Shown: in pieces, positions 38,644 to 51,879 of the stretch
Layout of the letters: each line of letters begins with the position of its first letter
How positions within the stretch are numbered: the first letter of the stretch is position 1
Assembly: GCF_020037475.1 (NCBI RefSeq)
Contig: NZ_JAIQDB010000002.1
Span: 1-64,000, forward strand
From: Sutcliffiella deserti
Lineage (GTDB): Bacteria; Bacillota; Bacilli; Bacillales; Bacillaceae_I
Direction of reading: 5' to 3'
Length of the DNA stretch: 64,000 nucleotides
Made by a program: the position numbers and the translations under genes
Notes under the pieces: generated by a model
Told to the model about the DNA's origin: nothing
Databases searched by the model: none
Seen by the model: only the letters and a program-made list of their open reading frames with translations

Positions 38644-40914
38644 GTGTTTAGTAGGAAACTTATTTTGTGTATAGTCTTCATTTTTTCTGCCATGGCAGGG
38701 AATATCCATGCAACTGCACAGACTATTTCGATGTCGATGGAATCTGATACTAAGTATCCCGAGAGACCGCCGCTTCCGGTGTCAAATCCAGAGGAGCAGA
38801 CGGTTCAAACGGTGATTTTGATCGTGGAGGATGAAGCACAAGAAGCAATCCGAAGTAAAATTCAAAGCAAGTATCCAACTTTATTAATTAAACGAACCTA
38901 TACGGCAGTATTTCATGGATTTGCCATCCATGGTCCGATAAAGGATATAGAAAAGCTGCAAAAAGAAGACGGTATCAAAGAAATTTCCCCTGTAACGAAC
39001 TACACGCCACATATTGACGAGAGTGTTCCGTTTATCGGTGGGGAGCGGATTCGGGGTTATTACGATAAAGAGGGCAACCGCCTGACAGGTAATGGAGTGA
39101 AGGTCGGGATCATCGACACTGGCATCGACTATACCCATCCAGACTTGAGGAATAATTATGGTGGTGGCTATGATTTTGTTGATGAAGATGATGATCCAAT
39201 GGAAACGCAAAAGTCTCAAGGGCAACCAACGCTCCATGGTACACATGTAGCTGGTATTATTGCAGCAAATGGAAAATTTAAAGGAGTGGCACCAGAAGCT
39301 GAAATCATCATGTATCGGGTACTTGGCCCAGGTGGCAACGGTACAAGTGAGCATGTTATCGCGGCAATTGAAAAAGCGATACATGACAAAGTGGATGTTC
39401 TTAACCTTTCGCTCGGAAACACGATTAATGGACCGGATTGGCCAACAAGCTTGGCGCTCGACAAAGCAGTGGAGCATGGGGTAATTGCGGTAACCTCAAG
39501 CGGTAACTCGGGACCTAATCTTTGGACGGTTGGCTCACCAGGTACATCGGCTGAGGCGATTTCGGTAGGTGCCTCCACTCCGCCACTTAATATCCCGCAT
39601 CTTTCTTCTGTTTTTTCCAGAAAAGAAATAGAGATGCTGCCACTACAAGGAGCATCGCGCTGGGAATTGTCAAAAAGACCGATGGAAATGGTGTATTTGG
39701 GCTTAGGGGAAAAAGAGGATTGGGAAAAAGACGTGAAAGGAAAGATTGTGCTTCTCGAACGAGGGAAAATCCCTTTTTCCGAAAAAGCGCTTCATGCAAA
39801 AGAGAAGGAAGCAGCTGCGGTTGTTATTTTTAACAATTTAGATGGCACGTTTACAGGCTCCTTGGAGGCGGAAATGGATCTCCCGGTCGTTTCTATCTCA
39901 CGAGAAGACGGGTTATTTTTAAAAAAGAAGCTGGAGCGGAAATTTTCTCTCGTGCGTACCACCTACAAATGGCATAAAGATGACATCGCAAGCTTTAGTT
40001 CGCGGGGCCCTGTTACCCATAACTGGGAAATAAAACCGGATGTGGTTGCACCAGGTGTTGCCATAGATAGTACGATACCGAACGGCGGCTACCTTGCCCT
40101 TCAAGGCACAAGCATGGCAGCGCCGCATGTGGCAGGAGCAAGTGCACTGCTAAAGCAGGCTCACCCTAACTGGAAGCCACATCAAATTAAAGCAGCACTA
40201 ATGAACACAACAAAACCACTGAGATTAGAAGATGGCACAGAGTATTCCGTTTTAGAGCAGGGAACAGGCAGAATCCAGTTGGAGGCAGCAATCAGAACGA
40301 ACAGTCTCATCTACCCAGGAACCTTGAATTTTGGCATGCTGGAAAAGAAGGATGTACGCACGGAAAAGAAAATCGAAATTCAAGTGGAGAATATATCCGA
40401 TCATGCGGTGAACTATACCTTTGAGATGCCAAAAGATCAATCAGGAATTCAATGGAAGCTGCCACTTTCCTTCACCCTCGAGCCGCATGAAAAAAAGAAA
40501 ACCTTCATCACACTTGACATTACACCTAACCTGCAAAAATCGGGCATGCATGAGGGCAGTGTCTTAGTCAAAGCAGATAACCAAGAAATCCGTCTGCCGT
40601 TCCTCTATATAATAGAAGAACCTGACTATCCGAGAATCATGGGCTTTCAATTTGGATTTGGCGACAAGGAAGGGGAATACCAGTATGAAGTCTACTTGCC
40701 AGAAGGAGCAGAAGAGCTAGGGATTGCATTATATGAAGCCGATACTCTGCATTTTATAGAATATTTGGATTGGGAAAGAGATCTCCCGCGAGGATTATTC
40801 AAGAAGAGGCTATCAGAGGATAAAATTACGGCAAAAGGGCTTGTAAAAGCGGTTGTATTTGCGAAGAAGAAGGACAAAGAAGACTCGGTGGAAGCGGACC
40901 TCTATTTTGAGTAA
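38644..40914 (+). CDS. secreted subtilisin-like serine protease (Vpr-like)
   Basis: A 756-residue S8 protease. Signal peptide about 1-25 (ends in AMAGNIHATAQ), I9-type propeptide about 55-125, catalytic triad Asp158 (IIDTGID), His198 (HGTHVAG) and Ser490 (GTSMAAPHVAG), a PA-type insert between His and Ser (about 340-430), and a C-terminal beta-rich region of about 220 residues. The layout resembles B. subtilis Vpr, shorter at the C-terminus. GTG 38644 lies after GAGGTGAGG. It has its own terminator and interrupts the usual upp-atp order. Extracellular protein degradation is the likely role. Confidence 0.9.
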   Translation: MFSRKLILCIVFIFSAMAGNIHATAQTISMSMESDTKYPERPPLPVSNPEEQTVQTVILIVEDEAQEAIRSKIQSKYPTLLIKRTYTAVFHGFAIHGPIKDIEKLQKEDGIKEISPVTNYTPHIDESVPFIGGERIRGYYDKEGNRLTGNGVKVGIIDTGIDYTHPDLRNNYGGGYDFVDEDDDPMETQKSQGQPTLHGTHVAGIIAANGKFKGVAPEAEIIMYRVLGPGGNGTSEHVIAAIEKAIHDKVDVLNLSLGNTINGPDWPTSLALDKAVEHGVIAVTSSGNSGPNLWTVGSPGTSAEAISVGASTPPLNIPHLSSVFSRKEIEMLPLQGASRWELSKRPMEMVYLGLGEKEDWEKDVKGKIVLLERGKIPFSEKALHAKEKEAAAVVIFNNLDGTFTGSLEAEMDLPVVSISREDGLFLKKKLERKFSLVRTTYKWHKDDIASFSSRGPVTHNWEIKPDVVAPGVAIDSTIPNGGYLALQGTSMAAPHVAGASALLKQAHPNWKPHQIKAALMNTTKPLRLEDGTEYSVLEQGTGRIQLEAAIRTNSLIYPGTLNFGMLEKKDVRTEKKIEIQVENISDHAVNYTFEMPKDQSGIQWKLPLSFTLEPHEKKKTFITLDITPNLQKSGMHEGSVLVKADNQEIRLPFLYIIEEPDYPRIMGFQFGFGDKEGEYQYEVYLPEGAEELGIALYEADTLHFIEYLDWERDLPRGLFKKRLSEDKITAKGLVKAVVFAKKKDKEDSVEADLYFE

Positions 40915-40997
40915 TTAGAAGAGCAAGATAAGTCACACAATGTTCACAAACTGCAATATATCAACGGTGGATATCTATGATAAAATAATGTTATACA

Positions 40998-41039
40998 ACA
41001 GCCTAATGAGGAAAAAGTTCATCATTTGGCTGTTTTTTT
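40998..41039 (+). terminator. intrinsic terminator after the protease gene
   Basis: AACAGCC-AATGA pairs with TCATT-GGCTGTT with one internal mismatch, then seven T. Confidence 0.8.
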
Positions 41040-41132
41040 CTGAGAAATTATCTTTAATATGCAGAAACAAGCCATGGCGCATATGGGGTAATTCGTAAAG
41101 AGAAAACTTTGTCGTTTTTTATTGGGAACTCA

Positions 41133-41161
41133 TTGACATTGATAAAGTGCTATTGTATGCT
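41133..41161 (+). promoter_or_regulatory. sigma-A promoter of the atp operon
   Basis: TTGACA (41133-41138), 17-bp spacer, TATGCT (41156-41161). Start expected near 41,168, giving a leader of about 100 nt. Confidence 0.75.
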
Positions 41162-41262
41162 TACAAAGGGTATAAAATGATAAGGTTTTCATAAGCTATT
41201 CTAATGCCATTTTATACATATTTATCACCGTTTTTAAAAGCAAGACCTCAGCAGTTAACCGC

Positions 41263-41505
41263 ATGAAAAATGAGGTGTTTACCATCGAAGATAAACGCCG
41301 CCCATTCCAAGCAATGGCATTAATGTCCACGATTCTTTCCTACCTAGTTGGTCCAACCTTAGTCGGATTATTTGCAGGAAGATGGCTGGATGGAAAATTT
41401 GGTGCTGAACCATTGTTTCTTATCTTAGGACTTCTATTAGGACTAGCAACCGGAGTATACGGAGTATTATACGCAGTCCGCCAATTCTTCTCAGGAGAGT
41501 CATAA
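41263..41505 (+). CDS. atpZ: AtpZ/AtpI family membrane protein (atpZ)
   Basis: At most 80 residues with two transmembrane helices (about 20-40 and 50-70; MALMSTILSYLVGPTLVGLFAGRWLDG). AtpZ precedes atpI in several Bacillus ATP synthase operons (B. pseudofirmus) and is linked to divalent cation handling and to assembly; B. subtilis lacks it. The start is unclear: ATG 41263 has no ribosome site, while a strong GAGGTG (41272-41277) lies inside the frame, six bases before an ATC codon at 41284 that opens IEDKRRPFQAMAL. The true start may be this non-AUG codon. Confidence 0.85.
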   Translation: MKNEVFTIEDKRRPFQAMALMSTILSYLVGPTLVGLFAGRWLDGKFGAEPLFLILGLLLGLATGVYGVLYAVRQFFSGES

Positions 41506-41506
41506 T

Positions 41507-41890
41507 ATGCCTGAATCAAAAGAAATATTCATAAGGCACGTCAAGTACTTCTTATTTCTTAGCGCCTTATCAGTTTTAGGGTGGGGATTAACTCCATACC
41601 CGGAATGGTTCCTTGGTTATCTTATAGGAATTATCATCAGCTTTTACAATCACTGGCTTTTATATCGAAAAGTCGGAAAGTTTACCGAAGCAGTCGCCAC
41701 TGGTGGGCGGGCATATTCGCTAGGTACATTATCAAGAATGGCTGCAGCAATACTTGGTGTAGTCGTGGCTGTAAGATTTCCAGAACACGTTAATCTGTAC
41801 AGCGTCATCGTGGGGATTATGACATCCTATATTGTCATTATCATAGATTCATTTGTAATACTCTTTACAAGCAGTGGGGAAGAGAGGTGA
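41507..41890 (+). CDS. atpI: ATP synthase subunit I
   Basis: A 127-residue membrane protein with about four hydrophobic helices, typical of AtpI, the non-structural accessory protein that helps assemble the c-ring. Matching blocks are LGWGLTPYPEWFLGYLIGIIISF and RMAAAILGVVVAVRFPEH. ATG follows AGGAGAG by nine bases and comes one base after the atpZ stop. Its stop overlaps the ribosome site of atpB. Confidence 0.88.
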   Translation: MPESKEIFIRHVKYFLFLSALSVLGWGLTPYPEWFLGYLIGIIISFYNHWLLYRKVGKFTEAVATGGRAYSLGTLSRMAAAILGVVVAVRFPEHVNLYSVIVGIMTSYIVIIIDSFVILFTSSGEER

Positions 41891-42913
<1,023 letters not shown>

Positions 42914-42934
42914 TCTATTAGTTATTCAAAAAAT

Positions 42935-42974
42935 GGCGAAGTCCGTCTCACATGAGAACCTTCGCCTTTCCTTT
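42935..42974 (+). terminator. hairpin between atpE and atpF
   Basis: GGCGAAG (42935-42941) pairs perfectly with CTTCGCC (42960-42966), with inner TCTC/GAGA, and TTTCCTTT follows. It could be a leaky terminator or a 3'-protective stem for atpE mRNA. Confidence 0.6.
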
Positions 42975-43131
42975 ATGAAAAGTATTATTAATAGGTACAA
43001 AAAACATTAAATATCCGTTAATAAATTTGATAAATTATTAGAAAATACCTAGCCTAATGAGGTCCGGATTATCCCCGAGGCATCATCGAGCTAGCGCTTT
43101 TCTTATGTATTCCTTGAAGGGAGTGAAAGCA

Positions 43132-43650
43132 TTGTATAGCTTAGATCACTTAGTTCTTGGTGCGGGACTCCTTACTTTAGGAGACGCAATATTCCAAGTT
43201 ATTACATTTTTAATCCTACTAATTTTACTTCGAAAATTTGCTTGGGATAAGCTATTAGGAATGATGAAGCAACGTGAAGATCATATTGCTGGCGAAATCC
43301 AATCAGCTGAACGAAGTAATGAAGAAGCAAGAAAGCTTGCAGAAGAGCAAAAAGCTCTTTTAAAAGAAGCACGTCTTGAAGCACAAGCGCTTGTTGAGGG
43401 TGCGAAGAAGATTGCTGAAGACCAAAAAGCAGATATCGTAAGAGCTGCTCAAGAAGAATCAGCACGTTTAAAAGAATCAGCAAGAAAAGAAATCGTTCAA
43501 GAGAAAGAGCAAGCAGTTGTGGCATTACGCGAGCAAGTTGCGTCCCTTTCTGTATTGATTGCTTCTAAAGTAATTGAAAAAGAATTGAACACACAAGATC
43601 AACAAAAGCTTATTGATGATTATGTGAAACAGGTAGGCGAAGGTCGATGA
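43132..43650 (+). CDS. atpF: ATP synthase F0 subunit b
   Basis: A 172-residue stalk subunit: one N-terminal transmembrane helix (GDAIFQVITFLILLILLRKFAWDKLL region) and a long charged coiled coil. The frame is open from 43057, but TTG 43132 is the start: AAGGGAGTGA lies just upstream and the resulting protein has the usual length (B. subtilis about 170). Its TGA overlaps the ATG of atpH in ATGA. The 218-nt gap from atpE holds a hairpin and no gene. Confidence 0.94.
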   Translation: MYSLDHLVLGAGLLTLGDAIFQVITFLILLILLRKFAWDKLLGMMKQREDHIAGEIQSAERSNEEARKLAEEQKALLKEARLEAQALVEGAKKIAEDQKADIVRAAQEESARLKESARKEIVQEKEQAVVALREQVASLSVLIASKVIEKELNTQDQQKLIDDYVKQVGEGR

Positions 43651-44189
43651 GCAAAAACGGAGTAGCAAAGCGTTATGCACTCGCTCTTATCAGCCTTGCG
43701 AAAGAACATAATCTTTATAGTCAATTTGACTCAGAGCTAGCGGAAGTAAGAAAGGTATTTGTACAAAACCAGGACTTACAAATGGTTTTAAGCAACCCAA
43801 AAATCCGCAAAGATTCCAAAAAGCACATCATCCAAGAAGGTTTTGCAAACGTATCGCCATTAATTGTCAATACGCTAAAGCTTTTAATAGATCGTCACCG
43901 TCAATCCATCGTGATTGATATGATTGATGAGTATCAGGAATTGTCCAACGAAGCACGTAACGTGGCAAGCGCAAAGGTTTACTCCGTTCGTGAGCTTTCC
44001 GAAGCAGAAAAAGCAACTCTTTCTTCTGTTTTCGCAGCAAAAGTTGGAAAATCAGCATTAATGATTGAAAACATTGTCGACCCATCAATCATCGGCGGTG
44101 TGAAAATTCGCATCGGTAACCGCATTTATGATGGCAGTGTTAGTGGCAAATTAGAACGTCTTGGACGTCAACTTACAACGAATAGATAG
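43647..44189 (+). CDS. atpH: ATP synthase F1 subunit delta
   Basis: A 180-residue delta subunit linking the b stalk to the alpha/beta crown. The N-terminal six-helix domain (KRYALALISLAKEH, IIQEGFANVSPLIVNTLKLLIDR) and C-terminal DPSIIGGVKIRIGNRIYDGSV block are typical. It overlaps atpF by 4 nt, implying coupled translation, and atpA follows 18 nt after its stop. Confidence 0.95.
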   Translation: MSKNGVAKRYALALISLAKEHNLYSQFDSELAEVRKVFVQNQDLQMVLSNPKIRKDSKKHIIQEGFANVSPLIVNTLKLLIDRHRQSIVIDMIDEYQELSNEARNVASAKVYSVRELSEAEKATLSSVFAAKVGKSALMIENIVDPSIIGGVKIRIGNRIYDGSVSGKLERLGRQLTTNR

Positions 44190-44192
44190 TAG

Positions 44193-45722
<1,530 letters not shown>

Positions 45723-45755
45723 TAGATTGACATAGTGAGTAAAGCACAAAGTAAT

Positions 45756-45786
45756 GGAGGAAAACGAATCAACCTTCGCTTCCTCC
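45756..45786 (+). promoter_or_regulatory. intergenic hairpin between atpA and atpG
   Basis: GGAGGAA (45756-45762) pairs with TTCCTCC (45780-45786); CGAA/TTCG pairs inside. No U-tract. The left arm is itself a Shine-Dalgarno-like sequence. Confidence 0.5.
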
Positions 45787-45820
45787 TTTCGATGTGTCAT
45801 ACCACTCTGAATAGGGTTAA

Positions 45821-46695
<875 letters not shown>

Positions 46696-46704
46696 TTCGA
46701 AAAG

Positions 46705-46812
46705 CGAAGGTGGCTCGTACAGCTCCGACAAGAATAAGAGGTTTTCTGCAAGAGGTTGTTCTATGACCTCTGGAAGAAAGCAGCTTATGACTCAAGAAGC
46801 TGGCCACCGCAG
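46705..46812 (+). ncRNA. structured spacer between atpG and atpD
   Basis: Nested pairing can be drawn: GGTGGC (46709-46714) with GCCACC (46803-46808), AGCT (46721-46724) with AGCT (46798-46801), CTGC near 46,746 with GCAG near 46,780, and AGAGGT with ACCTCT at the tip. The 194-nt gap is unusually long for F1 genes and has no credible gene. Structure and function are inferred by eye. Confidence 0.35.
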
Positions 46813-46853
46813 CTAGAAATTAAACCTATATTTAAAGAATCCAATCAATATAG

Positions 46854-48308
<1,455 letters not shown>

Positions 48309-48312
48309 TTAA

Positions 48313-48735
<423 letters not shown>

Positions 48736-48759
48736 CGCTTACCCTGAATATATAGAAGA

Positions 48760-48792
48760 AAAACCCCTGACCCTTGTGGTTGGGGGTTTTCT
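48760..48792 (+). terminator. intrinsic terminator of the atp operon
   Basis: AACCCCTGACC pairs with GGTTGGGGGTT around CTTGT, then TTCTTG. A near copy of the stem and loop occurs at 52,630-52,653. Confidence 0.85.
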
Positions 48793-48855
48793 TGTGAGGT
48801 GCCCACAGCTAAATCACAGGGTAATTCGTAACGGAAAACACAACGTTTTCACATC

Positions 48856-48892
48856 AAAAAGGCTTAGAGTTTTTCCTTTAAGCCTTTTTCTT
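48856..48892. terminator. second terminator after atpC
   Basis: AAAAAGGCTTA (48856-48866) pairs perfectly with TAAGCCTTTTT (48879-48889), followed by CTTT; it can act on both strands. Confidence 0.75.
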
Positions 48893-48921
48893 TATTTAAT
48901 GATCCATTAAAGCTCCGAATA

Positions 48922-49023
48922 TTACTCTGCATTTTTCTTTCTCTCTTCACGAAGTTCTATGATTCTTTTGTTTTGATTTAATTGTTCCTTAAGTAGACCT
49001 ATTATTGTACCTAAGGACCGATA
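48922..49023 (-). pseudogene. possible decayed small gene
   Basis: A 33-codon open stretch with no start codon reads SLGTIIGLLKEQ then NQNKRIIELREERKK, a charged coil-like composition. In the other frame an AGAGGA site precedes ATG 49033-like starts that soon stop, suggesting a frameshifted small gene. Weak evidence. Confidence 0.25.
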
Positions 49024-49167
49024 TCATTAATTCATTCCTCTGATAGAATTTTTAAGATTTACTAGATGTATGGACAGGAATGTTGCCCAGTTTTTTTGCG
49101 CCACACTTTGCTCAATCTTCTTAATAGTTTGTTAATATTATAATAACTATACATAAGGAGGGTGTTT

Positions 49168-49401
49168 ATGGTAAATAACGGCAATATGAAAAGAGTAGCC
49201 AATGGTATCTCGTTCGGATTAACACTAATATTATTGGTATTATTTATTCTCTGGTTGTCCCTAGTAACAAACTATAGAGATAACAATTGGGTATATTATC
49301 TAGTACCATTATTTTTAGTTTCATTTATCTTATCTGTAATTGGTATGCCATTTGATAAGAAAAATGGTAAATTTATTATTATACGGACCTTATTGCACTA
49401 A
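49168..49401 (+). CDS. small two-helix membrane protein
   Basis: A 77-residue protein with two transmembrane segments (about 10-30 and 42-60) and a charged C-terminus (GMPFDKKNGKFIIIR). ATG 49168 follows AAGGAGGGTG, a strong site, so it is likely expressed. No family recognised. First gene of an AT-rich accessory segment between atp and bce/nuo. Confidence 0.6.
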   Translation: MVNNGNMKRVANGISFGLTLILLVLFILWLSLVTNYRDNNWVYYLVPLFLVSFILSVIGMPFDKKNGKFIIIRTLLH

Positions 49402-49451
49402 CCTGCTCCGATAGTAAAAAATTCACTGCTGTTGTTTCGCAATCGGTCCCG

Positions 49452-49715
49452 TTAGTGCAATGCTCCGTTACCTGCTTTTGCAAAAGAGAAAAAAATCCAA
49501 ATGTATAGTGTAATGAATAAAAGGAATAAAAGTGCGAGCAACATTAAACCAATCATCGCCACTTTTCTTGTCTTTATATCTAAGAAGAGAGCTAGTATCA
49601 ATGCAAATATTGCCAAATATAACGGGACTTGGTAAGGGATTCCAAGTAGGTAATAGACACCTTCAACGTGTGGAGAAACCTCTCCGAAAATCTCAAAAAT
49701 AAATAAGCCTATCAA
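49452..49715 (-). CDS. small membrane protein, start uncertain
   Basis: At least 87 residues, three hydrophobic helices (VYYLLGIPYQVPLYLAIFAL, VAMIGLMLLALLFLLFITLY). The only standard start in the frame (TTG 49715) has no ribosome site, yet the frame stays hydrophobic and open upstream to just after the stop of the 54-residue gene. A start at ATC 49739 or ATT 49736, about 12-15 nt after GGGAGGGGAGGG, is possible. Likely cotranscribed with that gene; unknown function. Confidence 0.5.
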   Translation of the reverse strand: MIGLFIFEIFGEVSPHVEGVYYLLGIPYQVPLYLAIFALILALFLDIKTRKVAMIGLMLLALLFLLFITLYIWIFFSFAKAGNGALH

Positions 49716-49740
49716 AACAAATCCAAAAATAAGAATGATT

Positions 49741-49905
49741 TTACTGTAGAGCCCTCCCCTCCCATTCTGCTACCATTTTCATCATTTCATAAATTTTTCC
49801 TGATTTTGAAAGAATACGCTCACTTTTCTCTTTTGTATATGCTTGAACAGCTTCAATTAAGACCCATTGCTCTGAGAATGCTTGGCACTCTTCTTCCCAT
49901 ATCAT
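49741..49905 (-). CDS. 54-residue soluble protein
   Basis: A short gene starting MIWEEECQAFSEQW and continuing as an amphipathic, Glu/Lys-rich helical protein ending in WEGRALQ. The ATG is preceded by AGGAGGTG at ideal distance, the best ribosome site of the region, which makes it credible despite its size. No family recognised. Its last codons contain GGGAGGGGAGGG, which could serve as ribosome site for the membrane gene that follows. Confidence 0.6.
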   Translation of the reverse strand: MIWEEECQAFSEQWVLIEAVQAYTKEKSERILSKSGKIYEMMKMVAEWEGRALQ

Positions 49906-50033
49906 TAGAGACACCTCCTAATATTTACTTTATTGTATCATGATAGAATATAAATATAATGTCACTGATTACTGAATGCTTCCATTGCTTACTAAAGATT
50001 AGCCCCCGTTAATTGAATAAGGCTTAGTCAATT

Positions 50034-50537
50034 TTATATTTTCTTTAGAGTCAATAACATTTCTAAAGCATCTGAAAGTATATCCTTTTGACGTTCTATC
50101 ACATCGAGTTCTTTCTTCACCTTTAAAATAGAATTTAATAAAACTTCATCGCTGATGGTTGAATTCATGTTCTCTTCAATTAGTTGATACGAGTTCATTT
50201 GGACCTCATAGTTTCCTGTAAGAAGACGATAAACCAATGTATCAAGGTATTCTGAACAATCAAAAGGCTTTAATGCAAATAACAAAGAACCCCTATAACC
50301 GATAGTTTTAGGGTCATTTATCATTTCTATTAGTGGTTTTACAGCATCCTTATCACCGATGTCACTGAGTGCAATAGCAATTGCATTTCGTATCCTGTGA
50401 TTCTCAGTGCTTTTTAAATACTTGATAAGAAGAGGAAGAGCATCATTGTTTTTAATTTCACCGACCCTTTCCAATAAACTTTCTGCTTCCTCAACATTTA
50501 CACTTTCTAAAGCATTTTTTAATGTTTCTAAATCCAT
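50034..50537 (-). CDS. HEAT-repeat protein
   Basis: A 167-residue all-helical protein with HEAT/PBS-lyase-type repeats: ALPLLIKYLKSTENHRIRNAIAIALSDIGD and AVKPLIEMINDPKTIGYRGSLLFAL. Such proteins are adaptor scaffolds; no enzymatic motif is present. ATG follows GAAGGGAA. Similar short HEAT proteins are often linked to immunity or toxin loci, but nothing nearby supports that here. Confidence 0.75.
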   Translation of the reverse strand: MDLETLKNALESVNVEEAESLLERVGEIKNNDALPLLIKYLKSTENHRIRNAIAIALSDIGDKDAVKPLIEMINDPKTIGYRGSLLFALKPFDCSEYLDTLVYRLLTGNYEVQMNSYQLIEENMNSTISDEVLLNSILKVKKELDVIERQKDILSDALEMLLTLKKI

Positions 50538-50819
50538 TTTTTCATTCCCTTCATCTTTCGCTAAACAGCATCGTTAGATCAATAAGAAAAAGACAAAAAG
50601 ACTCTACTCTTATTGAAGTAAAGCTGCCCTTTTGCTTAATGTTAATTATTTCAAATATTATACATTTACTCAAGATATATTTTCCGAACAAAAGAAGCTT
50701 ACCTTATTCCAGATAAGCTCCTAGTTTGTTGAAGAAAAATCGGTTAACTTTTTGATTAAAAAGTAACAGAAGATAGAAATGGTAAATCAATATTACTAAA
50801 TAAAAAATTACAAGTGATT

Positions 50820-51197
50820 TTAGATTGATAATAAAACAATTGCCCCTGAAATCAAGAAAAAGAATATTACTACAAGCAAAGCCATTAGGTAGTCTTTTGA
50901 TTTACGGTCATAAACCAAAAATAATATCCCATAAATTATTGATAAAAATAATGCTATTATTGAAGAACTTGCTACAGTGCCAATATCGGCAGAAAAGTAA
51001 CTTTCTACTAAGATAACAAAAAACATAGATATGATAGCTAATGCAATTGCCAACAAATAATTATTGGATATTACATCATTTCCATTTTGGAAGGTAATTT
51101 TATCTGAAATTATTTTCAGAAGTAACTTTGATAGGATATAACTAATTAAATAAATTGCCACTATTGTAATAATTTCTATAAATAAGATATGAATCAC
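50820..51197 (-). CDS. four-helix membrane protein
   Basis: About 122-125 residues, almost entirely hydrophobic: helices near 5-28, 45-65, 75-95 and 103-124. No family recognised (DUF350-like layout is possible but not demonstrated). The frame begins at GTG 51197, which overlaps its own AAGGAG site; an ATC at 51188 lies at the ideal 8-nt distance, so the start is doubtful. Confidence 0.6.
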   Translation of the reverse strand: MIHILFIEIITIVAIYLISYILSKLLLKIISDKITFQNGNDVISNNYLLAIALAIISMFFVILVESYFSADIGTVASSSIIALFLSIIYGILFLVYDRKSKDYLMALLVVIFFFLISGAIVLLSI

Positions 51198-51879
51198 TCC
51201 TTGTAAATTGTTGCTTATTTAGAGGAAGGATTTGGTGTTGCAATCACATGCTTTACCTCACTCCGGTTTACTTAACTTTCGATCTAATAATACAAAAGAT
51301 TTTAGTTACTAGATGGAGGACGAATAACTTACCTTAACTGGAAAGAAGGATACCAAATAAATAATTTTATATTTATTCAATAAAACTTTTCGTTCATTAA
51401 ATAGTAATAATTATCCTATACATCTATATTTTAACATTATCTGGTTACCTGCGTTAAACACCTACAAAAAATACCTTATTCAAACCGTATTCACACACCC
51501 TCCAATAATTAGTTCTACCTCTAGAAATGGGTTTGTGATTTCATAGTGGATTAAGAAAAAAACACTCATTTAACAGTTGGTATAACAATAAAAAACACAC
51601 TGTGAATTTCTAGGTGAAATACAGTGCGTTTTGCATTGATATTTACTTGTTTGCACCTCGGAAGTAAACCCATTTTTTATAATCCTAAGGTGTTCCGTTT
51701 TGGGGAGGAAAACCTTAAATAACAGGATTTTTAGCACCCAGAATAGAATAAAAAATAACTCACTAATTAGCACAGCAGTGATTTTACTTGTACAAAATAC
51801 TATACAATTTCTAGTGTAGTTTATGGATTTGTGATAGGTATCAGAACCTGTTATAGAGAGGGTTCCTTTTTCATGACAT
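51198..51879. other. 682-bp gap without a credible gene
   Basis: AT-rich sequence with scattered short frames. A 108-codon minus-strand frame (51,570-51,896) has many Cys/Thr/Ser and no ribosome site and runs across a terminator hairpin, so it was not called. The hairpin at 51,592-51,632 is the only clear element. Confidence 0.5.
51592..51632 (-). terminator. hairpin terminator, minus strand
   Basis: AAAACACACTGT (51592-51603) pairs with ACAGTGCGTTTT (51621-51632), one mismatch; on the minus strand a run of six T follows. It may end the transcript from the gene at 51,880-52,449. Confidence 0.6.

Noticed and set aside
51843..51871. Terminator GAACC/GGTTC with T tail
   Set aside because: Only a five-pair stem and no plus-strand gene upstream.
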